Source: Paraspadella gotoi
Taxonomy: Eukaryota > Chaetognatha
Direction of reading: 5' to 3'
Assembly (NCBI GenBank): GCA_051294375.1
Contig: CM119269.1
Span: 20,254,814 to 20,318,813 of the forward strand
DNA: 64,000 nucleotides
In this document: piece after piece, positions 27,101-39,900 of the stretch
Position numbering within the stretch: the stretch's first letter is position 1
How the letters are laid out: every line of letters starts with the position of its first letter
Made by a program: the position numbers and the translations under genes
Notes under the pieces: model-generated
The model's database searches: none
Told to the model about the DNA's origin: nothing
Seen by the model: only the letters and a program-made list of their open reading frames with translations

Positions 27101-30100
27101 CTCTATGCACAAATGTACATTATACCATGTGAGAGTACAGGGAATTGTTAATGAATGTCATTGTTATGAGGTCCTGAATTAGATTAAAACACATTGAATG
27201 ATTACTTCTGTGCGTAGCTAAGAGAATCGAATTTGACATTCCTATGGGCATAAAATTTTTGCACCAGAAATACCATATTGCACTCATAGCCAAATTTCAT
27301 GAATCCTTGCTACCAATAAGTGTCAATTCCTAGTCAATATTTTAGCAATCATGGTATAGAAAATATTTTGCTACATAGGAATTTCACCATTGTGGTACAA
27401 AATTTCATTTGTCAACTGACTATCTAAATGTGTTCAAATCATTTCCTAGTTTATACCTATTTGCCCCAACATCAATCCTGCTTGCGCCAAAATTATATAT
27501 TCATTTCCTCTGGCATTAAGTGTCAATCCTGATATCAAATTCTATCCTGTGCAAACTATTCCCTTTTTCCGAAACTTCAATCTGAGTTCTAATTCATCAT
27601 CTAGTGGCAAATATGCCCGTGCATAACAAATCCTGCTGCAGTAAATCATTCCGTGCAAACTTCATGTCCTGTGTACAAAATTCATTCCTGTGCAAAGGTC
27701 ATCCTGCTACTAAATTCAAATTCCTGTGCTAACTTCCATTTCTCTGTAGCCAAAAAATTCAAATACTCTTCTGTGCCAAAATTCTCTATCTACTGTGCAA
27801 ATTCAATTACCTGTGCAATATACTATAACTGTCTTGTACCAATATAGTAATCCTGTGCCCTATGTGACTACATTAAATTTCTCTGTGTCAAATTATCTTC
27901 TCTTTTAAGAATAGACATTCACTACACCAAATTCATTCATTGTGTAAAATTCATTTCTTACAAAGCATTCTTGTGCATATGCTATTTCCCTGTGTCATTA
28001 ATGAAATTCCCATGTAGGTAATTACTATGATAAGTACTTTTCTCTAGTGTCTCCATAGTAGTTGCATAATCATTGTTATTTCAAAACTTGTTGACTTCTG
28101 TAGAAATTTACATTTCCTTAGCTAACTTCAAAAGAATTCTCTCTTCCTCACCTATTAAGTCAATGTATTCTCTCGTTGCGAATCGATCTCACGAGCTATT
28201 TCATTACCTGACTCCTATTGTCACGAGCAAGTACAACTGTGACTTTCCTATCCCCGTTTTATATTCCGCCACAATCCTAGATAGCATATGCTTCACTTTG
28301 TCTGTTCAAAATTGTCTGATGCATAATGTGTTACTGAGGCAAAATTTACCCATTCCTGGTTGGCAAAGAGTATTTCTCTTTGCATATATTTCACTGTTCA
28401 TGCATGCAAGTTATTCCATTATCAATCCCTAGTGTGTTTCTCTAGCAAGTTCCTTGTTTTTAAAATCGTCTAAATTACAGCTGTAGTTCCACTGTTCTTG
28501 CTGAGCAAAAAAATATTCCTTGTGCTGATAATCCTGTGCATAAGCTAGCTTCACTGTCGCAAAATTCCATGTTTCCTGTCAGACCAATATTCTGCATTCT
28601 CTGTGCATCTAGAGTGTTTTGCTAATATTTTACTTTTGCCACTAAGAACATCTCACTGTGCAAAATGTTATTTCAGCTTGTCGCATAATAGAGTATTCGC
28701 ATGAATGCCTAAAATGTATTCTGCTGCAAAATAATTACCTGTCAGAGATTACTTTACAGTATGCAACATAGCCCTATTTCGCACATACCCGTGTAAGCGA
28801 AATATTATTACTTGTCACAAAAGTATTCCTGTCACCCACAATATATCCTGTGAAAATGCATATCCTGTGGCAATATTTTTTCTTGTGTCATAATGTGTTT
28901 ACTGGTGCAAAAGGACATGATCCTGTGCATACTGAATATTTCCTGTGCAAATATATCCCACTGTGCAAATGATATTCCTGTGCAATAATTTACTCGTGTG
29001 CAATATATTCAAGTTCATTTATGCAAAATTTCCCTTATCAAATGTTTTCTGTGCCAAATGTCAATTTACTAGTATCAATCTATTTAATCCGTGTATTATT
29101 TTTAATCCTTATTGCAATAATGTGTTCCCCGTGCAATAGTCATTTCCAGATGTTTCAATTTGTTCTCTTGTATGCCACAATGTATTCCTAGTCAATGAAT
29201 TCTCTAGAATGCCACATCTATTTCAAGGTTACATAATTGCGCATAATACCGAGGCATATATGTGACTCTGCACTTGCAAATGTTATTCCTGAAGTCAAAT
29301 GGTTACCCTGTAACTAAATACAGTCTTTTAATGCAACAAATGGTCCACCATTACAACCTCATGTGCAAAAAATTTATTACTCATTAAAAAATTAGTTTCT
29401 TGCATAATCCATCCTGTCAGCACTGTATATTAGTATCACTAAAAGAATGATTTGCACACGAATGAATTTGCACTGGAAAGTATTGAATGCACAGGATATG
29501 AATAGGAGGTGAACAATTAGGCTAAAATAGTTTCATTATAATAGGTCCAATAGACAAATATCTGATGGGCTTTACCCCCACACCTTTAACACCGCTTCAC
29601 ATCCCTAAGTTGATTGACAAGATTACCCAACCACCAGATCTCTACACCCAAAGATCAAAGTCGCCCCAAAAATTTATCCCGCTAAAATTTCAGCCATGCC
29701 CCGATTCTTCCAACTCACTTCTAATAACATCACCCCCTATTAGTAAGATAACTGAATAAAAGTAGAGCAATTTTAAATTTCACCAAGAACTAACCTTAGA
29801 ATTGTCGAGAAGAGAAGACATTTAGTAAAAGATAAATTCCCGATATTATTGACATAAATAGTTAATTTTGCACAAGGAAAATAACATTAATAGTAACAAG
29901 AAATAATTATGCACAGGATATTGAAATTTTGACTATGTATTAATTAGCCAACAAGGAATTATATCCTTCTATGATACAGAATAAATTTGAACAAAGAATG
30001 CCTTTTGCAGGAAATACTTTTGCTCTGGAAACTTAGCAAAGAGATAAACTATTGCAACAGACTGGAATTTGCCACAGAATTGATTTGCAAGGAATGAATT

Positions 30101-33100
30101 TGCCCAAACAAGATCCACGAGGTACTTTTACCAGGAATAGAATATTACAGATGAATTTGCTAGAGGGAATGAATTTGCAGAGGAATGAATTTGTCAACGG
30201 AATGAATTTTGCATAGTAATGAATTTGCACAGGAATATACAGAATATTGCACAGGAATGATTTTTTGCATAGGAATGAAATTTGCACAGGAAATAAATTT
30301 GCACAGGAATACATTTGTAACAATAATTTATTCTGTGCAAATATTTTTCATATTCCTGTAAAAATTTATTCCTGGTGCAAATTATTACTATCTTCCTCTG
30401 CATTTCACTTTTCTGTCAAATTCATCCTAGTGCAAATTTATTCCTGTGCAATTCAATCTGGTTCAAATTCCATTATCTGGTGCACAATTTCCTACTGTGC
30501 AAAATTCAATCCTTTGCAAATCATTCCTGTACAAATCATTCCTGTGCAAAATCTCATTCTGTACAAAATTCATTCTCTGTGCAAAATTCATTCCTGGCAA
30601 ATTCAATCCTGTAGCATTCTTCCATTACAATTTGTAAAAAATTCCTGTTTACAATTAATTCTGTGCAAATTATTTTCTTTTAAAAAAATGTAGTTCTACA
30701 CAAATTCCCATCTTGGTGAAAATTCCATTTTGTACATAAAGCATTCTTGTGCATATGCATTCCTGTGCAAATGAATTCCTGTGAAAATGTTTCCTGCAAA
30801 TGATTTCTTGTTCAAATTTTTTCTGTGCAATTCATTTCAGTAAGCAAGAGTTCCCTTTGCTAAAGTATAAGTTACAATGTATTCCTCGTGGAATTCCAAC
30901 GGCGAGAATTTTTACCAATTCCATTGCACACAGGTCGAATTTCAGGGTTTGAGATATTATCGCAACATCCTGTACATATGCCTATCCTGTACAAATTTGT
31001 TCCTGTGCAAATTGTTCTGGCAATACATTCCTGGCAATGTTTCCTTTGCAAATTCATCAGTTGCAAAGTTATCCATTTTTCATTTTTGTTTTCTGTGCAA
31101 ATGTATTCCTGTACAATGTATTCCTGTGTAAATTTGTTCTTGTGCAAATGTGTTCCTGTGCAAATGCATCCTGTGCAAATTGTTCCTGTGCAAATGTGTT
31201 ACTGTGCAAGACATTCCTGTGCATGTATCGTGCAATATTTTCCTGTGAAATATATTCCTGTGCAAATGAATTTTCCTGTTGGAAAATCTTCACTTCAGTT
31301 GCAAGAGTTATCCTTTTTCCAATGTTTTCTGTCAATATGTATATTACTGTACAAATGTATTCCTGTGCAATGTGTGGGTCCCCTGTGCAAAATGCATTCC
31401 TGTGCAAATTATCCCTATCCTGTGTGTGCGCAAATAATTCCTGTGCAAATGTAGTGTGCAATATTTCCTTCAAATGTATTCTGTGCAAATTTTTCCTGTG
31501 CAAATTCATTCAGTGCCAAAGTTATCCCTTTTTATTCCAAATGTTTTCTGTGCAAATGTATTAACGTGGTACAAATGTCTTTCCTGTGAATTTGTTCAAG
31601 TGAATGTGTCCTGTGCAAATGCCATTTCCAGTGCAAATTGTTCCTTTTTGTGCAAATGTATTCCTGAGCAAATATGAAATGTATTTCGTCAAATTGGCAA
31701 AAATTCACTGTGGACAAATGATTATTCCTGTGCAAATGTTGTATCCTGTCAAATGTTGTCCTGTGCAAAAACATTTTTTTGAAATGCATTTCCTGTACAT
31801 ATTTCATTCCTGAGCCATCATTCTTTGTACAATATTATTCCTATGCCAATTCATTCCTATGCACAATTTATTCCTGTGCAAATTTCATTCCTGTCAAATA
31901 TATTCCTGTGCAAATTTATTATCTGTAACAAATTCATTCCTAGTGCAAATTTAATCCTGTGCCAAATTAAAAATCCTGGCAAATCTTCCATTACAATGTA
32001 TTCCTTTCCCAATATTCCTGTCCAAATTATTTCTTTCAAAAAAATTATTCCCGTGCAAATTATAACTGTAAAATTCATTCCTGTGCTATTCATTCCTGTG
32101 CAAGAATGATTTTGCACAGAATGATTTTGCAATGAATGATTTGCACTGGAATAATTTGCCAGGAATGAATAAGGGTGAAATTAGGCAAAGCTTTTCTTAA
32201 ATAGGTATTATATTTTTGGTTTACCTAGTATTAACTGAATAAAAGTAGGCAATTTTAATTGAGGAAAGATCTTTAAAACTAAGATATAACTGATAAACTT
32301 TATGATCTAATTTGCCTAAGATTTAAAAGGGAAAAGGTTATCTTTAATAATTGAAGCCAAATGATATTAAATTAAATATTTAGTCTATTATTCTATTTAG
32401 TCTACCTTGTGTTGTATAGATCTCCTCTATTTCCAGAAGACAACACAGACCTCCCCTCCCAAAAAGAGTATTAGATATATAAGCAAATAATGTTTTAAAA
32501 AGTAATATATATAATTAAATAATATAGTTTTAATAGTAAATATTCATAATATATATAAGATAGTGAAACGAGTAATTTGAAATTTCATATAAAATTTAAA
32601 ATAACAAAATATGATATTTTTTGGTATATTTTAAATAAAATATTTATCAAATTAAAACTTTAATTTGCTAACATTGAAATCAATTATTTTTAGCCCAAAT
32701 ATTTTAAATAAGATAAAAAAATTTATAAAAAAAAAATAATAGCTAAAAATATATTTGGTTTTGGTGTTTGGTGTTTTGGGTGATAGGGGTTGGGAGTCTA
32801 TTTATATTGTTTTTTAATTTAAAACATTTTTCAGTATGCTCAATATTATTTTTACTTTGAGTCAAAATCTTGTTAATGATAAAAAAATAGAAGGAAAATT
32901 TTTTAGATTTTTTTTTATTTGAAAATCATATCCAGAGGATATTTACTTTCATATCGAGCTCGAAATTTTTTAATTATAATCAGCTGGGAATTATTGATAT
33001 CATATAATTCTGTAAATAATCAATTAGTTTTGACATTCTAAATAAGATACAAACATTTTGGGCACTTGAGTCTTGTGTACATTTTACATCATCTTTGATC

Positions 33101-36100
33101 GAGGTTTTAATCTTGTCATCATATCAGGATACAACTGAATACCTTACATTGAAAATCTCTTTAAATGTATGCATCCTATGTTATTACTAATTTCTTTATT
33201 ATCTGTTATTTTTTTATTTATCATGAATTTAATCTTCTTAATAATTTTATTGGTTCTGGTCTGTATTTCCAAGTATTTTACTACTTAATGCTGATACTCA
33301 TAAAAAAATTCATGCCATCTGGGAAAAGTATTTTTGAGGCTTAAAATATTAGTAATACAAATTGAAAATATAGTTTAAAAGAAATTAAAACAATAAAAGA
33401 AATATATGTTTTTATTTATCTTAAAAATAATATAAGACAAAATATTTTGATTCAGAAATTGTCCTATCTTAATTAAAAATATTTCTTTACCTAGGCAATA
33501 TCAGTAACACTTTGCTCACTGGCAATGCTCAGTTAAATCAACAAAATATTACCTAAGTTCACCCCTTAGAAGAATTTGGTAGAGGAATGAATTTGAAAAG
33601 AAGGAATTTGCACAGTAATATTTGCACAGGAATGAATTGCACAGAATAAATTTGCACGGAATACTTTTTGAACGGAACAAATTTTCACAGGATTTGAATT
33701 TTGAACGGAACATAATTTGCACAGGATAATTCACAGGAATACATTGTAAAGAAAGAATTTGCACAGCATGAATTTGAACAGGAACAATTTGCACTGGAAT
33801 GAATTGCACAGAATAAATTTGCACAGAATGAATTTGCACAGAAATTAGTTTGCATAAGATACATCGTAAAAGAAATAATTGTACAGAATTAATTTGCACA
33901 GGAATACATTTGTAACAGGAATATTTGCACGGGTTGAATTTGCACAGTAATGAATTTGCACGAATGTTTGTAAGGAATAAATTTGAAAAGAATGCCTTTG
34001 CCAGGAATACTTTTGCTCTGGAAACTTTTAGCAAAGGGATAAGTTATACAACAAATGAATTTGCACAGGATTGAATTTGCCAAGGAATGAATTTTGCACA
34101 AGAATGTATTTACACTGGAATAATCTCACAGGATTGAATTTTCACACAATGAATTTGTAGAGGAATAATTTTGCACAGGAATGAATGCATAGGAAGAATT
34201 TGCACAGGAAAATTTACACAGGAATACAATTGCACACTAATGAATTTGCATAGGAATGAATTGCCACAGGAATAAATTGCACAGGAATAGCATTTGCACA
34301 AAAATTTATTCCTGTGCAAATTCATTCCTGTTAAAATTTATTCTGTGCAATTTTTTTCTCTGCAAATCATTCCTGTGCAAATCAATCCTGTGCAAATTTA
34401 TTCGCTGTGCAAATCAATCTGGTTTCAAATTCATTTCTGGGCAAATTCCTCTTGTGCAAATTCCAATCCTGTGCAAATTCATCTGTGCAAATCAATCCTG
34501 TGAAATTTATTCCTGTCAATTATCCCTCTAATTATGTCCATCCTGTGCAAATTTATTCCTATGCTAATCATTCCTGTGCAAATTCATTCCTGTGCAATTC
34601 TTCCTTTTCAAATTGTATTACTGCGCATTTTTATAGCTAAGTATAGTTAATATAGTTGATAAGTAGGAGGTTAGGGTTAAGTGGGAGGTTAGGGATCATA
34701 TCGGTATCAGGTTACGAATTATGTAGGTTAGGGTTAAAGGTTAGGAACTAGGGTAAGGTAGGGTCAGAATTAACATTAGGGATAAAGCTAGTTAATTTCA
34801 GAATTAGGCTAAGGATTTGAGATTAGGTTTTGGATTAGTATGATTATATATTAAAAATATTTAAGGTTAAATATTTTGAAAATTGCCGAATTTTTATATT
34901 AAGTTATTAACTGAAAACATTTAATACTCTAATAATCTCAGGTTTAAATATTATTATTGTAACTGGTAGAGCCTTCCTTTGATTCTAAAGTATTGTTTCT
35001 AACCCTGTTAATTTTTTTTTTAATCTAATCTAAAACGTTCGATTCCCGCGGTAGTATTGTTTAAAAATTTAAGATTTTTAAAAAGTAGTCGCCAATAGAT
35101 AATAAACCTACTAAATTGGTACTTAATAAAGAAGAAATTTAAAAAATAAAAATAATTATAAAATTTTTGGAGAGTCTTTTAAACCCAAGCGTAATTCAGT
35201 AAAAGGGTTATGGTTAAATAAATTAGAATATGTTAAGTATAATAACGTTGTATTCTTGGTAACTTGGTAAAAGGCCTTCCTTTTGATTAGGAAGGTTGCT
35301 GGTTCTAACCCTGTGAACGTTTTTATTTTTATAATGCCAAAAGCTGGACGTTCGATTCCATGGTAGTATTTTTAAAAAAATTCAAACAAAAAAATTATAT
35401 AAATAATAATATTGATATTATAAGAAGAGGTGCCAATAGATATAAACATAATAAATTGTATAGCCAGAAATAAAAATTATGATGTATTTAGGATTTCCTT
35501 TACGCTTTTTTAAAATCTTCATTCAAATTATAAAACTTAAAAAAAACTAAAAAACCAAATAGTATCACTTTTTATATATGTTTGGTATTTGTTTTGATGC
35601 TGACGTTTTTTGTCTTTCAAATATATAGTCAAAAATAGGGCGCCAAAAATATTCTAAAAAACTATTAAATAGTTTCTCTTTCTAACAAACTAAAAACTTC
35701 AAGTGATGAATCAAATTGACATTTTACTAGCCAATAAAAAACTATCTTTTTGTTGGTAACTGTAACAAGCCTTCTTTTAATTGAAAAACATGAAGGGAGC
35801 TGGTTCAAACCCTGTGACCGTTCTCATTTTTTTTTATGCCAAAGCTTTAAACGTCCGATTCCCGTCATAAAGTATATTTTTAAAATTAAGCAGAAAAAAA
35901 AATATAATAAATAATAAATGATAAATATATTAAGAATAGCGGGCATAATTACTTAACCTAATCAATTGTATACCAAAATAGAAATATGGTAGCATTTATG
36001 ATATTTCTCCTTTACACCTTTTAATAAAATCATCATTAAAATAGTAAAACTTTTTAAAAACTAATAATCCCAAATGGTATCACTTTTAATATAGGTTTGT

Positions 36101-36848
36101 ATTCATTTTGATGCTGACGTTTTGGTCTTTCAGAATTATATTGTCAAAAATAAGGCCGCCAAAAATACTTCTACACACTATAAAATAGTTGTCTTTTCAT
36201 ACAAACTCAAACTAAATGTAAAGTCATCATTCAAAATATAAAACTTTAAAAAAACCTAAAAAATCGCCAAATGATATCATTTATATGTGTTTGTATTCAT
36301 TTTATGCGGACGTTTTGGTCTTTCAGAATATATTGTCAAAAAAGGGGCGCCGAAAAATTCTAAAAACATTTATTAAAATAGTTCTTCTCATACAAACTCA
36401 AAACTTAATGATGGAATCAAATTGTACTTTTTTCTAACCAATAAAATATCGGTCACTCAGTATCAAAATTTTCGACCAATAGAAGTCTCGTCACACTCTG
36501 TCGCAGCAACGGTCACAAATGTCGCATCAAAAGTGACATGTTCCGCAAAGCGTGTCACAGTCGGTCACATCAGAAAGGAAGATTTGGTGTGGACGTCACG
36601 ATGGAAGGAAGATATTGTTGACATGTCACTCACGGTCACCAACTTTCCAGCCAAGTCAGTTCCGCATCATAAGAAGGAAAATAATATTCATTCCTTCTTT
36701 CTTTCTTGTCTTTCTTTCTTTCTTTCTTCTTGTCTTTCTTTCTTCTTTCTTTCTTCATTCTTTTCTATTTTCAGCTTTCTTATTATTTTTCTTCTTTTTT
36801 TTTTAGACGTTCCTCCTCGTCTCTCTCTCTCTCTCTCTCCTCTCTCGT

Positions 36849-36933
<85 letters not shown>

Positions 36934-39900
36934 CTCTCTCTCTCCTCTCCTCTCTCTTTCTCCTTATCTTATTTCTTCTTTTACACATTCTCTCTCTCTC
37001 TCTCCAACTTCTCCTCCACCTTCATGTTTTGCTACCCGTTACCGATGGCGTTTTCTTAAAGCGCTCCCGTCGTTCTCCGTCCTCGTATCCTTCCCGAAAT
37101 ACTGATCAACAAACTTGAAGCAAATTCTCCCAAGCGTCTCGCGTCTGTTCGTCTATTGTGCCCAGCGCTCGGTCGAGCAGTGGCGGAGAGTACGTGCAGA
37201 GCTTCGTCAGGTCCTGATCGGAAAAAGTAATTGATAGATTTCGCTCGCTCTGTATCTCTCTCTCTCTCTCTCCTCTCTCTTCTCTCTCTCTCTCTCTCTC
37301 TCTCTGACTAGAACCAAATCCGAAAACTCGATCCCAAACCTTTTCATTAATATTTTTATATTTTGGATAAGAATGACTGATAATGTAAATTCTTAAGTTA
37401 CGGTCAAATTGGCCCATGGGTTTTAGAAAGAAATCGACCCAAAAAAACCAAAATTCCTCTCCCTTTTTTCAACATTCTCGCCTTTTAAGATTTTCGGCCG
37501 ATCTGACTTCCTTCTACAACTTATAATTCCGCTAGTTAATTTTTTTTCCTTATAAGGAGCGAAAGATCACAAGACTTTCTAATCTTTATAATTCTAGGCT
37601 AAAAAAATATAATACATTATTTTAACATTGGGATATTGTAAAAGTGTAATGACTTGTGAAGCCTGTGAAAGTTGAGTAATTAAAAAAATTGCCTATTTTA
37701 TTATTAAAAACTGACATTAAAGTGAAGAAGTTGAACATCTTCTGGCTCCTTTCAGTAAACATCCCTGTTCTCTAAAATAAGATAATGTTTACTTTTTGCT
37801 GGTGGAAAAGAAAGATAAATACTTAGACTGTGATGGGGTGAATAATATTTTGTAGAATTTTGTAAGCATGCTTGTAAAATCAGACAAGCAATTATTTAAG
37901 TGACGAACAGACAGAATGACAGAGACCTCGGCTTTGATATTCCTTGAGTAGTGAAGGAATCCCTGACTCTTGATTGCAAAGATGAATTCGTCGTAGTCGC
38001 CGTCACACAGGAGGGTGATGATCTCGTCCAACTGGACGATCAACTTGGTCGCATGGACCCACATACGCTCCGACCTCGAGGATGATGTAACGATCTTTAA
38101 AGTCTTACCAAGTCACAGAATCACTTTTTCACTTTTTTTTTTCTGATCCTTGAATGACAAATCCTATTAATATCATCTCACTCCCCTGCTAATACCTTCT
38201 TACTAGATTAATAGATTAATAGATAAATATAATCTCACTTCCCTGCTAATACCTTCTTACCTTTTCGTAACTAATTTCGCTTCGATAATTTAACTTTCTC
38301 TCATATCACTTTCCACCTCCTACCTCACTTTCCCTCAAATCGCTTCACCTCCTACCTCACTTTCTCAGTTATATCTCTTTCCAGCCGGACTTACCTCACT
38401 TTCTCTCATATCGCTTCACCTCCTACCTCACTTTCTCTTCATATCACTTTCCAACCTCCTACCTCACTTTCTCCTCATATCACTTTTCCACCTCTACCAC
38501 TTTCTCTCATATCACTTTCACACTTACCTCACTTTCTCTCAAATCACTTCCACCTCCTACCTCATTCTCTCATTATCACTTCCACCTCCTACCTCACTTT
38601 TCTCCTCATATCACTTTCACCTCCTACCTCACTTCTTCTCATATCACTTTCCACCTCCTACCTCACTTTCTCTCATATCGCTTTCTTTTCTACCTCTCTA
38701 TTCTTACTTTCCTCCTCCAAGTAGCACCTTACTTTGTCGAGACTTACCTCAGAGCGTCGAATCCGGACGCTTCCCCGAACTTTTCCCCCTCCTCTGGGAA
38801 CATTGCGAAAAAGTCCTCGAAGATAATGACTCCGAAGTCTTTGATTTCTCGTACTTCCATCCAGGACGAGTAGATCAGTTTTATCTCCCGCAACGTCAGG
38901 TGGCGCCCGGCCGCCCTCTGCTGTTGCCGGCAGCAGCAGCCACAGGCCCCCATGGCGGCACGAAGAGAGAATTTTCCCTTTCCCTTTTACGTATTTATTA
39001 TTGTGGGGGGGTTAATAATGATATTTTTGGTATTCTTCTTCTTATTGTAATACTAGAGCTTTTCTGCTACAATCGTTTCTAGGTTTTTATTATAAGTGCT
39101 ATTTTACGAAAACGTTATCAAATTTACATTTTAAAATTATCTCTTGTTTTTCACTTGTCTTGTTTTTCTAAGTTTTAAAAAAGGTATACTTTATTTTTAG
39201 GCCTGAATCGTTTTGTAATTTGATACATTGCGCGTTTCGTTTAAGTTCACTTTATATCGAAAGAAAAAGAACGTTTTCTTAACCGCGAAAGAACCGAATT
39301 GAAAATCAATAAAAAAACGAGGCGGAGATTTTGACATCCGAGTCCCAAGTTTCCCGATTCGCGACGGAACGAAACGTCGCGACGATGAAGATATCGACAA
39401 AGAAGAATGCGAACGTCTTGCTTTTTTTTTAATGTTTGAAATTAGATAGACGTCGACCTATCAATCAACTGATCAATCAGCCAATCAATCATTTTAATTA
39501 AGAGAGGCAGAGAAAGAAACTTTAATATTGAAAAAGATGTGACCTTTATTTTTTTTTTAATTCAAACTCTTAAATTCGATTCCATCGAAACTTTATATCT
39601 CGCTCAAATTGAGCCTCAATCACACACTTTCCGACTCAGTACCCACACACAAAATTTGATCTCAAACCATCCATTCAATTATGAATTATTTGAATAGTTA
39701 TGTAGGACTAAGCTCCGACGAACAAAGCCCGAGGTTTTTTTTATATATTCTTTATACCGGCCAAGGTAGAATGATGCAATATTGTTAATATTAAGTTTCA
39801 AAAAAACCGACTATAAATATAGAAAATATTAACCAAAATCTTTGGAAAATTCACCCCTTCTTTGGAAGATTTTCGCCATAGAAGATTTTTGCCGAATCTG

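Noticed and set aside
28073-28432. 119-codon plus-strand frame
   Set aside because: It lies in decayed satellite sequence, has no homology I recognise, and its composition matches the AT-rich background.
30247-34531. Many 60-190 codon frames rich in Cys, Phe, Ile and Asn
   Set aside because: They read the TTCCTGTGCAAAT satellite in different frames and on both strands; no splice sites or start context.
34655-34800. Telomere-like ggttagggtta motifs
   Set aside because: Only a few scattered ttaggg hexamers in degenerate gttaggg/aggttagg sequence; not a (TTAGGG)n array.
36422-37105. 227-codon plus-strand frame downstream of globin
   Set aside because: Its second half is TTTC and TC microsatellite; the first 90 codons show no domain and lack a convincing start context.
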